A stretch of DNA of 64,000 bases from Aliicoccus persicus (GTDB lineage: Bacteria; Bacillota; Bacilli; Staphylococcales; Salinicoccaceae): positions 687,555-751,554 of the forward strand of contig NZ_FOIT01000001.1 in NCBI RefSeq assembly GCF_900110815.1, written 5' to 3'. Within the stretch, counting starts at the first letter, position 1, and the number at the start of each line of letters is the position of its first letter. Positions 38,198 to 46,950 of this stretch are shown here, in pieces. The notes below the pieces were generated by a model that was not told where the DNA came from, ran no database searches, and saw only the letters and a program-made list of their open reading frames with translations. Made by a program: the position numbers and the translations under genes.

Positions 38198-38968
38198 ATG
38201 ATCATTTCAACTTCGTATAAAACTAATCAATCCATCTTACATAAAGCACAACAACTAAGTTCTAAGTACTCTCTTACTTATGTTCCAAGAGGGAAAAACA
38301 CACTAAAACAATTATTCCAGAAATATCAGTGTCCTGTAATTATCGTTACTGGCACTCATATTCGTTTTCATTCACAAGATGCAGAAATATATTTCCACCC
38401 AAATATCGGTCAAATACGTTCAAAACGCATTGTAGATGGTGAAACCGATGCACTCATCGAAATCAGTCAACTAAAGCCTGGTATGTCACTACTCGACTGT
38501 ACATTAGGACTTGGGGCTGATAGTCTAATCGCTAGTCAAGTAGTCGGCGAGTCAGGTCGTGTCGTTGCGATTGAGTCAAATTTTGTCATGTATCTTATTA
38601 CAAGTGAAGGTTTAAAATACTATCCATTTGACAATCCAATTCTAGAAGAAGCAAGTAAGAGAATTGAAACGTATCATCAAAATGCATTTGACTTTTTAAA
38701 AGCACAGGATGATGACTCTTTTGACGTTGTATATTTCGATCCGATGTTTGATTCAGATATTAAAGAAACAACCCCTTTGAATCATGTGAGAAAAATCGCG
38801 GACTACTCTACTTTAAATCATGAAACGATAGCTGAAGCAAAACGGGTTGCAAAACAATATGTTATAATGAAAAATCATTACTTAAGTGATACGTTTAAAT
38901 CTCTTGGTTTTATCCAACAGAAACGTAAAACAAGTCAGTTTCACTATGGTGTAATAAAAATTCATTAA
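38198..38968 (+). CDS. Class I SAM-dependent methyltransferase (RsmJ/DUF548-like)
   Basis: This 256-residue protein has the SAM-binding motif LLDCTLGLGADSLIASQ near residue 95 and an acidic loop VVAIESN. The catalytic-type motif VVYFDPMFDS near 175 is the DPMF signature of the RsmJ-like group. RsmJ methylates 16S rRNA G1516 in enterobacteria; the Firmicutes branch has no assigned substrate. The ATG at 38198 lies seven bases after GGGTG; an earlier GTG overlaps that site. It is the first of three closely spaced rightward genes. Confidence 0.78.
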   Translation: MIISTSYKTNQSILHKAQQLSSKYSLTYVPRGKNTLKQLFQKYQCPVIIVTGTHIRFHSQDAEIYFHPNIGQIRSKRIVDGETDALIEISQLKPGMSLLDCTLGLGADSLIASQVVGESGRVVAIESNFVMYLITSEGLKYYPFDNPILEEASKRIETYHQNAFDFLKAQDDDSFDVVYFDPMFDSDIKETTPLNHVRKIADYSTLNHETIAEAKRVAKQYVIMKNHYLSDTFKSLGFIQQKRKTSQFHYGVIKIH

Positions 38969-38991
38969 CGATAATATAATAGGTGATTTTA

Positions 38992-39309
38992 ATGGCTAAC
39001 TTTTTAAAAGTATTTGTAAGAGATTTTATAATATTCTCAGCTTTTGTTTTATTGACATTTATGGCTGTTATACTCATTGCTGATTTAAATTTTGAAGATC
39101 ATATCGGTACGATGATGATGATGATTGCAGCTGTATTTTTTGGATTACTCATCAGAGAGTTTATGGAACGTGTAATTGGTAGCCGACAAAAGAAAAAGCG
39201 TCTAGCTCAAGTTGAAGAAGAACAAAGACTGATGAAAAATTCTAAAAATATATCGAAGAAACCAAAAAGTACAACAAAAGTTGTTCCAAAAAAACGTAAG
39301 CGACACTAA
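38992..39309 (+). CDS. Small two-helix membrane protein with basic tail
   Basis: This 105-residue protein has two membrane segments (about residues 10-30 and 40-58, separated by LNFEDHIG) and a strongly basic, disordered C-terminal half ending KKPKSTTKVVPKKRKRH. The basic tail suggests contact with nucleic acid, ribosomes or acidic lipids; this is inference. The ATG at 38992 lies six bases after AGGTG; an earlier GTG overlaps the site. No family is recognised. It sits between the methyltransferase and glycosylase genes. Confidence 0.65.
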   Translation: MANFLKVFVRDFIIFSAFVLLTFMAVILIADLNFEDHIGTMMMMIAAVFFGLLIREFMERVIGSRQKKKRLAQVEEEQRLMKNSKNISKKPKSTTKVVPKKRKRH

Positions 39310-39324
39310 TTGCAGGTGATGGAG

Positions 39325-39927
39325 ATGGACTTAAGCTTTTTATCTGGCAATACACTTGATGCGGCAAAACATTTACTCGGAAAAGAAATTATTTCATATG
39401 TAGATGGTATTGTAACAAGTGGTTATATTACTGAAGTTGAAGCATATCTCGGGTTAGACGATAAAGCCTCTCACACATACTTAGGCAAAAAAACAAAGAA
39501 AAATGAAATGATGTTTAATTCTTATGGACACCTATATGTCTATACGATGCATGGGCATCATTGCATGAATATATTGACACGTGAAACAGAATTTCCTGAA
39601 GGTGTACTTATTCGAGGAATCGAACCACATCAAAATATCCAGACAATGATCGAGCGACGTGGCAGGGACACACATATTAGTGATGGACCTGGAAAGCTAA
39701 CAAAAGCACTCGGAGTTCGGCGTGATACACATAATGGTATTCGAATTAATAGTGGAATTATTGATCTAAAAGAAGGAAAGATTCCTCAGAAGATTGTTGC
39801 AACGAAGAGAATTGGCATCGACACGAAAGAAGAAGCTGTTGATTATTTATATCGATTCATCGTTGATGGCAATAAGAATGTCAGTCGATTTAGAGGAAGA
39901 GCACATGAGAATGGTGGGTGGATGTAA
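39325..39927 (+). CDS. DNA-3-methyladenine glycosylase, AAG/MPG family
   Basis: This enzyme excises alkylated purines and hypoxanthine from DNA. The 200-residue protein has ITEVEAYLGLDDKASHTYLGKKTKKNE (catalytic Glu region near residue 35; key residues EVEAY). YGHLYVYTMHGHHCMNI, the active-site Arg segment EGVLIRGIEP and SDGPGKLTKALGV follow. The end SRFRGRAHENGGWM closes a normal-length protein. The ATG at 39325 lies six bases after AGGTG. A degraded copy of its last 40 codons is found at 46075. Confidence 0.9.
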   Translation: MDLSFLSGNTLDAAKHLLGKEIISYVDGIVTSGYITEVEAYLGLDDKASHTYLGKKTKKNEMMFNSYGHLYVYTMHGHHCMNILTRETEFPEGVLIRGIEPHQNIQTMIERRGRDTHISDGPGKLTKALGVRRDTHNGIRINSGIIDLKEGKIPQKIVATKRIGIDTKEEAVDYLYRFIVDGNKNVSRFRGRAHENGGWM

Positions 39928-39950
39928 TCATTCTATTTTTTAATTTTAAA

Positions 39951-39992
39951 AGTCGCTACTTCAGATCAGAAAACTGCTTTGAAGTAGCGACT
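39951..39992. terminator. Bidirectional terminator
   Basis: A 13-bp perfect stem (AGTCGCTACTTCA with TGAAGTAGCGACT) between the glycosylase gene and the convergent secreted-protein genes. Confidence 0.85.
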
Positions 39993-40039
39993 ATTTGAAT
40001 GTTTATGATATTCGACACTGAAAAGAATTAAAATCATAA

Positions 40040-40738
40040 TTAATAGACAACATTTGGGTCTACTTCACCTTCATATTCCCAGAAAACATGAGTTTTACCT
40101 TCTCCTGTACCAAACCTTACTCTAACTGATTCATAGTTAGGAATCATTGTTACGATTTGACCTTCTAATGTGTCACCAGGAGTAATTTCCCCACTCTGAA
40201 AGAATAAATCCTCATCAAAGACAAAATCTTCTAATTTTCGTGTGTCTGGTCTATTTATAAAATAAATATCAAAATCATCAGCGTTTATTGTATGTGATAC
40301 ATCAGCATCACTATCTTCTAAATTAATTTCAAAATCGATGATCACCCATTTTTCATATTCATTTTGTTTGTCTACTACTGTGAACAACTCATTCATTCCA
40401 AGGTAATCATACACTGTATCATCTGTAATTAAATTTGTCGTAACACTCATTTCCAATTCGATTTCTTCTTCTCCATCTAATAGTCTAACCGGATAAATAA
40501 CTTCTTGTCCGACTTCAGCAGGGTTTATGTGTAAACCAATATCTTTCTCGTAGCTTTTGAACTCTAAAACTCTATCATATTCTTCCAACTGTTCTTCTTG
40601 GTCTAAGATTTGTTCCACTCTCTCACCGATTTGAACTAAAACTTCATCTGGATGCATCATTGCTTTGGCATCCACTTCAACATATCCAATAATCAGAAAA
40701 TTCATCATTAAAAATGAAAGTATAAATTTTTTAAACAT
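40040..40738 (-). CDS. Exported DUF4352/DUF5067-like protein, type A
   Basis: This 232-residue protein has a signal peptide (MFKKFILSFLMMNFLIIGYV, cut near VDAKA) and a helical stretch with ILDQEEQLEEYDRVLEF. An Ig-like beta domain contains GLHINPAEVGQEVIYPV and, at the end, RVRFGTGEGKTHVFWEYEG. The pattern resembles telokin-like DUF4352/DUF5067 domains. It lies eight bases downstream of the type B gene and is clearly its partner. A paralogous pair (46246-47631) and a fused version (47739-48983) occur nearby. Function unknown. Confidence 0.75.
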   Translation of the reverse strand: MFKKFILSFLMMNFLIIGYVEVDAKAMMHPDEVLVQIGERVEQILDQEEQLEEYDRVLEFKSYEKDIGLHINPAEVGQEVIYPVRLLDGEEEIELEMSVTTNLITDDTVYDYLGMNELFTVVDKQNEYEKWVIIDFEINLEDSDADVSHTINADDFDIYFINRPDTRKLEDFVFDEDLFFQSGEITPGDTLEGQIVTMIPNYESVRVRFGTGEGKTHVFWEYEGEVDPNVVY

Positions 40739-40746
40739 ATCTTCAC

Positions 40747-41433
40747 CTATTGATCCCTTTCAATTGTAGATATATTTTCAACATACGTTACATACTCGTC
40801 TTCACTATCTTCATGTCCATAAACAATATAAAATGGCTTATCAATTGGTACCTGTTTCGCGAAAATTGTTTCATATCGGTTTAGTTCATACAGTTCTACA
40901 TCTGTTTTAAATTCATCAAATATAATTGTGTTCGACTCGATTGGTGTATTTTCATCTTCATATATCGTGAAATCATCTTGCTTCATCCATACGCCAATAT
41001 TTGGATCTGTTGAATTTAGATTTCTTATGCTCATTTCAAAGGCACGCCATTCGTAACCTTCTTTTGCTTCTTCATAGCCTTCTAGACCTTCTATCATGGC
41101 TAAACTCTCATTAGCAGGTAATACGTTACTGACATAAAATGAAATTAGAGCATAAAAATCTTCAGATTCATCATATGATTCAGGCGTATAAGAGAATAAG
41201 TGATACGCAGTATCATTCCCAGGTAGCGGCGTTTCAAATGTTCCAAATCCCTGCTGATGATTTTCAAAATAGCGTAACTCAGCATCATTTTGATTAAAAA
41301 GCTTATTAAGTTCACTATAGTAAGCGTATATATTTATATCTTCTTCTTCTTCTTCTTCCGGTGTTTTTAACTCTAGATCTAAATACGTCATTGTTGTTCC
41401 TAAGAGCATTGCAGATAATAATCCACTAAACAT
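40747..41433 (-). CDS. Exported DUF4352/DUF5067-like protein, type B
   Basis: This 228-residue protein has a short N-terminal hydrophobic segment (MFSGLLSAMLLGTTMTYLDL). A beta-rich acidic domain follows with NQNDAELRYFENHQQGFGTFETPLPG, GYEWRAFEMSIRNLNSTDPNIGVW and KQVPIDKPFYIVYG (read as motifs, not one stretch). The last phrase, 'Lys-x-Val-Pro-Ile-Asp', recurs in all paralogues. It is the first gene of the A/B pair, with a good ribosome site. It is probably exported; no enzyme motif is visible. Confidence 0.72.
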   Translation of the reverse strand: MFSGLLSAMLLGTTMTYLDLELKTPEEEEEEDINIYAYYSELNKLFNQNDAELRYFENHQQGFGTFETPLPGNDTAYHLFSYTPESYDESEDFYALISFYVSNVLPANESLAMIEGLEGYEEAKEGYEWRAFEMSIRNLNSTDPNIGVWMKQDDFTIYEDENTPIESNTIIFDEFKTDVELYELNRYETIFAKQVPIDKPFYIVYGHEDSEDEYVTYVENISTIERDQ

Positions 41434-41501
41434 AGTTTACCTCCATTAGTCACATTATTTAGTTTATCGTAAAACAAAATTTAAAAAATTGCACATAAAA
41501 A

Positions 41502-41525
41502 CCGAGATAATAATTATTATCTCGG
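41502..41525 (-). terminator. Terminator of the acidic lipoprotein gene
   Basis: CCGAGATAAT and ATTATCTCGG pair around AATT, then leftward TTTTT. A decayed copy of this sequence is present near 47700, at the edge of the duplicated block. Confidence 0.8.
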
Positions 41526-41542
41526 TATAAATATCCATTATT

Positions 41543-42754
41543 TTACTCTTCTTCTGAATCTTCTTCTGTGTCAGAATTGTCTTCTTCGCTGTTTTCTTCT
41601 TCCTCGTTGTCTTCTTCGTTGTTGTCTTCTTCTGTTTCGTTATTTTCTTCTTCGTTTTCATCTTGATCTACTTCTTCTTCGGATTCTGAATCTTGTTCAT
41701 CTAGTGAACTAATGTTCTCGCCATCATATAAGAAGAATAAATCCTCGGCTTTAAATGTGTCAAAGTAAATTAAGAATGGTTCATCTTGAGGCACAAGTTT
41801 CGCTACATTACCACTCACTTCACCACCTGAATACACTTCAGTGTAAGTCAATGGTCTTGGTGGTAGTGCATATTCATTCGGTACAGATGACCCATTTTCA
41901 GAAACGATACTGATACTATCTGTTACACCGATTGACATATCCTCATCTTCAAATGAATCAAGATAGAATGTCATTGAAATAACTGCCCATTCATAACCAT
42001 CTGGGGCATCTTCATTAAAGCGACTTTCTTCTTGTAAAATTTCATCCGCTTCCTCACCGACGACTATATTATCAATTGTAATTTCAGCTGTACCAAATAC
42101 ACGATTAAATCCATTTGAATATTCAAATACTTCAATCGCTACTGTATCACCTACATCAAATGGTTCTGAACGAGACCCACGTCCATCTGAAGTATCAAAT
42201 ACTTCAACATCTTCACGTTCATCTACTTCTGTTTCTTCTTCATCATCACTTGATGATGATACTCGATTTCCAAGTGAATCATATAAGCGAGATATCTCAT
42301 CTTCTGCTTCATTTAAATGTCTTTCTAAATTGTTCAATCGATTCTCTAATGATTCTGTTCGTTCATTTAATCGAACAAACTCTTGGATTACTTCTTCTGG
42401 TAAATCATCTAGTGTAAGTGGCTCATCAATGACTTGCTCTTCATTTACTGTATCATTGTCTTCTGTTTCTTCGTCTTCAGTTTCATCTTCTTCTTCATCG
42501 ATTGAATCTTCTTCATCATTAGATTCTTCACTTTCGTTGTCATTCGACGACGTGTCTTCATCTGTCTCTGAATCATCATCTTCTGGTGATTCCTCTTCTG
42601 TATCTTCCACAACTTCTTCCGTACTGTCATCGTTATCAGATACTTCTTCAGTATCATCACCATTACTTCTATCTTGGAATTCTTGAAGTGTTGCTGTACA
42701 TGATGACATCATAAGAATAAGTGAAGTGGGAATTCCTACAATTAACTTTTTCAT
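41543..42754 (-). CDS. Acidic lipoprotein with coiled coil and DUF4352-like domain
   Basis: This 403-residue product has a lipoprotein-type signal (LILMMSSC, Cys 19) and about 90 residues of Asp/Glu/Ser low-complexity linker. A predicted coiled coil at about 115-165 contains LNERTESLENRLNNLERHL. The beta domain (about 190-345) includes GYEWAVISMTFYLDSF and KLVPQDEPFLIYFDTFKAEDLFF. It ends in a Glu/Asn/Asp tail. GGAGG lies ahead of the ATG. A 3' fragment of a paralogue is at 51061. Likely role: surface or wall-associated binding protein; ligand unknown. Confidence 0.75.
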   Translation of the reverse strand: MKKLIVGIPTSLILMMSSCTATLQEFQDRSNGDDTEEVSDNDDSTEEVVEDTEEESPEDDDSETDEDTSSNDNESEESNDEEDSIDEEEDETEDEETEDNDTVNEEQVIDEPLTLDDLPEEVIQEFVRLNERTESLENRLNNLERHLNEAEDEISRLYDSLGNRVSSSSDDEEETEVDEREDVEVFDTSDGRGSRSEPFDVGDTVAIEVFEYSNGFNRVFGTAEITIDNIVVGEEADEILQEESRFNEDAPDGYEWAVISMTFYLDSFEDEDMSIGVTDSISIVSENGSSVPNEYALPPRPLTYTEVYSGGEVSGNVAKLVPQDEPFLIYFDTFKAEDLFFLYDGENISSLDEQDSESEEEVDQDENEEENNETEEDNNEEDNEEEENSEEDNSDTEEDSEEE

Positions 42755-42862
42755 AACTGTCCTCCTGTCGTCGGTTACATGACTCTATTATAATTCATCT
42801 TCATATTAGCACAATTATAACATAGGTCTATGATTACATACCGTAAAAAGGTAAGCGCTTAT

Positions 42863-43822
42863 TTAATAAAATTCACCCCAAAGTTGACCTACTTTTCCTT
42901 TGTTGTATGTTGTGATTGGGATAAATCGCCTTCTATTATTATTCATCTGACTTATCCATAAATAACCATTTCGATAATATATTCTATCATAAGAAACTGT
43001 ATCATTTACATCTAACATTGTTGCCACTGGACTATAAATTGAAGGTGCATCATATCTTACATAAATTCTACTGCCTGATGTATTTTTGAAATGTCCATTG
43101 TCAATTTTATAGGTATTTTCAGTTTGATGAATTTTTAATTCTGTTCCAATTTGTAGTAATCTCGGATCTTTAATTTTGTTCATTTCCATCAGTTCTTGAG
43201 CCGTTATACCATGATACATCCTACTAATACCATATAATGTATCTCCTGATTTCACTTCATAGATAATGTCGTCGATTTTGCCAAGCAGTTTTGTCCCTTC
43301 TGCCAGCGCTTGTTGTGGATCATAGACTGGACACGCAGTTGTATTATAACCGGGATATTTGTTATGACCTCTCATAATACCCATTGCGATTCCATCTTGA
43401 TCAAGTGCTTGATTTAACTCGGTAAATGAAAGAATTGCGGCGGTTGAGAGTTTATCGTATCGGTAATCACCTGCGATACAAATTCCAAGTGAAAAATCGT
43501 TACTGTTGCCGACATGATATGTGAGATCATCTAAATTTCTATTGAAACTAATTTCTGCACGAGGTCCATTTGATGTATTAATAATTCGACTCGGTGTAAT
43601 CGTAAATGTATAACCAATACATGGCCAATTTAAATGATTAACATGATAGTTTGCAAATCCTTCTGGATTGCTTCCTGGAAGATGTACGCGCGTCGCACTA
43701 TGGTGTATCCCTCTTTCTAATTTTGCGATTGGTGTTTTACGTTTCGGAATACGATAAGATCGATGAGTGACAAGAGAATTACGACGATCTACTAATTGTT
43801 CTAATTTTAGAAATGCTGACAT
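42863..43822 (-). CDS. Amidase_2 / LysM / SH3-like peptidoglycan hydrolase
   Basis: This 319-residue three-domain protein begins with an N-acetylmuramoyl-L-alanine amidase (Amidase_2/PGRP) domain. Its zinc ligands are in GIHHSATRVH near 40, MRGHNKYPG near 152 and TTACPVYDP near 163. LysM comes next (YEVKSGDTLYGISRMYHG, about 190-235), then an SH3-like end with RIYVRYDAPSIYSPV. No signal peptide is visible, so export would need a holin or a non-classical route, as for phage endolysins. A GGAGG site precedes the ATG. No other phage genes are nearby. Confidence 0.87.
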   Translation of the reverse strand: MSAFLKLEQLVDRRNSLVTHRSYRIPKRKTPIAKLERGIHHSATRVHLPGSNPEGFANYHVNHLNWPCIGYTFTITPSRIINTSNGPRAEISFNRNLDDLTYHVGNSNDFSLGICIAGDYRYDKLSTAAILSFTELNQALDQDGIAMGIMRGHNKYPGYNTTACPVYDPQQALAEGTKLLGKIDDIIYEVKSGDTLYGISRMYHGITAQELMEMNKIKDPRLLQIGTELKIHQTENTYKIDNGHFKNTSGSRIYVRYDAPSIYSPVATMLDVNDTVSYDRIYYRNGYLWISQMNNNRRRFIPITTYNKGKVGQLWGEFY

Positions 43823-43919
43823 TGTTAATACCTCCTAAATTTAAAGTCACTCATAATATCGAAAAGTAAAATTAAAAATGGCATAATAAGTCATGTAATC
43901 ATTACAAAAGGAGAAAGAA

Positions 43920-44534
43920 ATGAATAGGAAAAACATTAGAAATCAAAAATCAAATTATGGATTGCCTCTGAATAAGAGACAATTAAAAAGTATCGCAAAC
44001 AAGAAATATGGAATTCCATTTATCATTATTCTTGTCATTGTCGTTGGTCTGATAACAATTTTTGGTGAAGATGAAGAAACGCCTCAGGGTACGACTGAAA
44101 TATCAAACGGTGAAATAGTTCCTGGTGAACGCTATGAAGTTGAAGTCTCGCGATACATTGATGGTGACACAGCAGAATTTTATTTTAATGGAGAAGCCGA
44201 GCGTTTTAGATTCATTATTATAGATGCACCTGAAATTGATCGTGAGTATAATAATCACGACCCATATGCGATTGAGTCATTAGAACGTGTTGAAGAACTA
44301 TTGGATAATGCTGATACGATTACTGTGGAATTTGATACTGGCGAAATTCAAGACAATTATGATCGTTATCTCGCATATGTTTATGCAGATGATGTATTGC
44401 TCAACGTCCAACTTGTAGAAGAAGGTTTGGCATCTGTTAGATATACAAATACAGATAATCGAAAATATATCGATGACATGTACGATGCTGAAGAGACTGC
44501 AAAAGAAAAGACATTAGGTATTTGGTCTGAATAG
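43920..44534 (+). CDS. Membrane-anchored thermonuclease (SNase domain)
   Basis: This 204-residue protein has a basic cytosolic head and one membrane segment (GIPFIIILVIVVGLITIF, about 38-55). An extracellular staphylococcal-nuclease domain follows. Active-site motifs are visible: RYIDGDTAEF (Asp ligand), RFRFIIIDAPEI (first catalytic Arg and Asp) and NYDRYLAYVYAD (second Arg). The end TAKEKTLGIWSE is typical. It should cut DNA or RNA outside the cell with calcium. It is divergent from the amidase gene. Confidence 0.88.
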   Translation: MNRKNIRNQKSNYGLPLNKRQLKSIANKKYGIPFIIILVIVVGLITIFGEDEETPQGTTEISNGEIVPGERYEVEVSRYIDGDTAEFYFNGEAERFRFIIIDAPEIDREYNNHDPYAIESLERVEELLDNADTITVEFDTGEIQDNYDRYLAYVYADDVLLNVQLVEEGLASVRYTNTDNRKYIDDMYDAEETAKEKTLGIWSE

Positions 44535-44618
44535 ATGAAAGAGAACTTTCATTTGAATAAGGTTTCGAAAGTTAGGGTATATTTATATATGTAAAACTAA
44601 TGTGAAGGGAAGTTAAGT

Positions 44619-45560
44619 ATGAAGAACAATATATACGGGCAAACACCATCCCTACTTGGCTCTAAAAATTTAACGAAAACAAAAGATTATGACACTGACG
44701 TTATCTTTTATGGCGCACCTTTTGAAGGTGAAAGTACTTGGGGCGATTATACTGGTACTGAACTTGGACCAAAACAAATTAGACTAAGTTCTGCAAGAAA
44801 CAGTACGTATTTGCCTGAACTTGATCATATTAATGTTGAAGATCACCTTACTATGGGCGACGTTGGTGATATACCATTCGTTGCACATGACAATGAAGAA
44901 TCATATAAAAACATTGAAAAGTTTACGAGCGAGCTATGGAAAACTGGTAAGTTTTTAGTCGGACTTGGTGGTGAACACGGTGTGACCTATCCAATTTTAA
45001 AAGCACTTGCAGATCAAGGTAAAAAAGTTGGCATCATTCATCTGGATGCACACTATGATAATATGCCAGATTTTGATGGGGAACCGTATGCGAGAAACAC
45101 GCCGTTTATGCGTTTGTATGAGACAGAAGGTGTACGCAACGAATCAATCATTCATGCAGGAATACATGGACCACGCAATAAGCCCGAAACAGGTAAATAT
45201 GCGAAGGAAAATGGTGCGGTCACAATTACAATCAACGATATAAGAGAGACAAAAGATTTAAGAGCCTATGCAAAAGAAATCTATGACATGGCAAGTAAGG
45301 ATGTCGATGTTGTTTATCTGTCAATTTGTAGTGACGTCTTGGACTTTGCTTTTAATCCGGGTGGCCCTGTTGATGGTAACGGATTAACATCATACGAGCT
45401 GCTAACGATGATTCATGAATTTGGTAAACTTGGCTTAGTCGGTATGGACTACGTTGAAGTGTACCCGATGATGGATGCGAATCAAAACTCAGCCCACTTT
45501 GCGAGCTACGCCATTTTATATGTATTAGCAGGTCACGCGAAATATTTATTGTACTCCTGA
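44619..45560 (+). CDS. Arginase/agmatinase/formimidoylglutamase-family protein
   Basis: This 313-residue ureohydrolase-fold protein has the manganese motifs GLGGEHGVT near 113 and IIHLDAHYDN near 137. A third motif, LSICSDVLDFAF near 238, carries Cys where the first Asp of the classical SxDxD is usual. The C-terminal GLVGMDYVEVYPMMD is normal. It most resembles formimidoylglutamase (HutG-like) or agmatinase, but the substrate is not certain, and no other histidine-utilisation gene is present. It has its own start with a GGGAAG ribosome site. Confidence 0.8.
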   Translation: MKNNIYGQTPSLLGSKNLTKTKDYDTDVIFYGAPFEGESTWGDYTGTELGPKQIRLSSARNSTYLPELDHINVEDHLTMGDVGDIPFVAHDNEESYKNIEKFTSELWKTGKFLVGLGGEHGVTYPILKALADQGKKVGIIHLDAHYDNMPDFDGEPYARNTPFMRLYETEGVRNESIIHAGIHGPRNKPETGKYAKENGAVTITINDIRETKDLRAYAKEIYDMASKDVDVVYLSICSDVLDFAFNPGGPVDGNGLTSYELLTMIHEFGKLGLVGMDYVEVYPMMDANQNSAHFASYAILYVLAGHAKYLLYS

Positions 45561-45651
45561 TTTTGAATATTACAAGTATGTTACAGAGAATTATGTACAG
45601 AATGTGACAATGGTATGAGGGTGGATTGGTGTATTTGTGTTTGTTTTATGG

Positions 45652-45878
45652 CAACGAGCGGTGCTCGCTGTCCGTTAAAACTCGAATCACGTCAACGAGC
45701 GGTGCTCGCTGTCCGTTAGAACTCGAATCACGCCAACGAGAGGCGCTCGCTGTCGGTTAGAACTCGAATCACGCCAACGAGAGGTGCTCGCTGTCCGTTA
45801 AAACTTGAATCACGTCAACGAGCGAAGCTCGCTGTCCGTTAGAACTCGAATCACGCCAACGAGAGTCGCTCGCTGTCA
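45652..45878. repeat. Tandem array, about 5.5 units of 41 bp
   Basis: Units begin CAACGAG at 45652, 45693, 45734, 45775, 45816 and 45857. Each contains a small perfect hairpin (CGAGC-GGT-GCTCG or a variant) and a GTCCGTTAAAACTCGAATC half. Aligned with the 16603 array, it shares GTC, GAGCG, CTC, GTCCGT and AAA at matching unit positions. It lies downstream of the arginase-family gene and beside insertion-sequence relics. Confidence 0.92.
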
Positions 45879-45899
45879 GCACTTCGTCAATATGTATCA

Positions 45900-46030
45900 T
45901 GAAGTACCCTTTAAACTGGACCCTGTGAAGTGGACAGTGGTGAGTACCCTAGAAAAAATTATAGACAGTACGTCACCTGTCATGTTTACTTGTAGACAAT
46001 AGGTCACGAAACGGATATTTTTCTAGACAC
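45900..46030. mobile_element. Probable relics of insertion-sequence ends
   Basis: A phrase like AAACTGGACCCTGTGAAG, followed by a second GTGGACAGTG, resembles IS3-family termini. Next to it, TAGACAGTACGTCAC (45962) and TAGACAATAGGTCAC (45993) are direct repeats, as at the ends of some elements with multiple terminal repeats. No transposase remains. The region separates the 41-bp array from the glycosylase gene relic. Confidence 0.35.
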
Positions 46031-46074
46031 TCTAGTATAAACAACCATTATACACAGAACAGGAGTCAAAATTA

Positions 46075-46200
46075 TGAGACAAGCATTTACAGAAGAAGAA
46101 GCTGTCGACTATCTTTATCGGTTTATTGTTGAAGGCAATCGCAATGTGAGTCGTTTTAGTGGTAAACCTGCTGATGATGGTGGATGGATATCAAATTAAA
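46075..46200 (+). pseudogene. 3' relic of an AAG/MPG glycosylase gene
   Basis: A 41-codon frame reads EEEAVDYLYRFIVEGNRNVS and ends in GGWISN. It matches the last part of the intact glycosylase at 39325-39927 (EEAVDYLYRFIVDGNKNVS...GGWM). The catalytic domain is missing. A GGAG-like sequence precedes the ATG, so a peptide could be made, but nothing suggests function. It marks one edge of a duplicated block. Confidence 0.85.
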
Positions 46201-46233
46201 CAAGGAACTGGACTTAGCATCCAGTTCCTTGTT
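46200..46233. terminator. Terminator after the glycosylase relic
   Basis: A 12-bp stem (ACAAGGAACTGG with CCAGTTCCTTGT) separates the relic from the convergent frameshifted gene. Confidence 0.8.
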
Positions 46234-46245
46234 TATGTCTTAGTA

Positions 46246-46942
46246 CTAATATATGATATTGGGGTCTTCTTCTGCTTCAAATTCCCAAAATACATGCGAT
46301 TTTCTTTCTCCTGTACCAAATCTAACTCTAACATCTCTATAATTGGGAATTAATTTTACAATTTTACCCTCAATGGTATCACCTGGAGACACTTCTCTAC
46401 TCTCAAAGAATAAATCTTCATCGAAAGGAGGATCCCATAATACTGTTATCCGGCATGCGTGTGAAGTAAATACCGAAGTCATCCGCATGAATTGTATGGC
46501 TGACATCGACTTCGCTGTCTTCCACTGTGAGTTCAAAATCAATAATCGCCCATATCATACTGTCATTCTGACTATCAAGAATTGTATATAAATCATTCAT
46601 ACCGAGATGTTCATACACCGTCTCGTCTGCGATCAAATCTGCTGTAATACTCATTTCCAATTCAACTTTTTCATCTTCATCCATGACATTAAAGGAATAT
46701 GAGACCTCTTGCCCCACTTCTGCTGGGTTAACATGTAATCCGATATCTTTGTCGTAACTCTTAAATTCAAGGACTCTATCGTATTCTGCGAGCTGCTCTT
46801 CTTGATCCTCAATTCTTTCTAATGTATCACCAATCATTTTCAACGTTTCTTCTGGTGACATCATCGCTTTCGTTTCTATCGTCGCAAATCCAATAACCAG
46901 CACATTCATCGTTATCATTGTATATATTAATTTTTTTAACAT
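46246..46942 (-). pseudogene. Frameshifted type A DUF4352-like gene
   Basis: The first 165 codons (start 46942) match the type A protein at 40040: signal peptide, DQEEQLAEYDRVLEF, GLHVNPAEVGQEV. Near 46440 the frame breaks. Upstream of the break the frame ends in RMPDNSIMGSSFR and stops, while the +1 frame continues with FDEDLFFESREVSPGDTIEG and RVRFGTGERKSHVFWEFE. Compared with the intact paralogue, two bases are missing. A single indel is the only visible lesion, so inactivation is recent, unless it is a sequencing error or a phase-variable site. Confidence 0.85.
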
Positions 46943-46950
46943 AGATTCAC

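Noticed and set aside
44560..44585. SigB-type promoter (GGGTAT) before the arginase-family gene
   Set aside because: No -35 element (GTTTAA type) lies at the proper distance.
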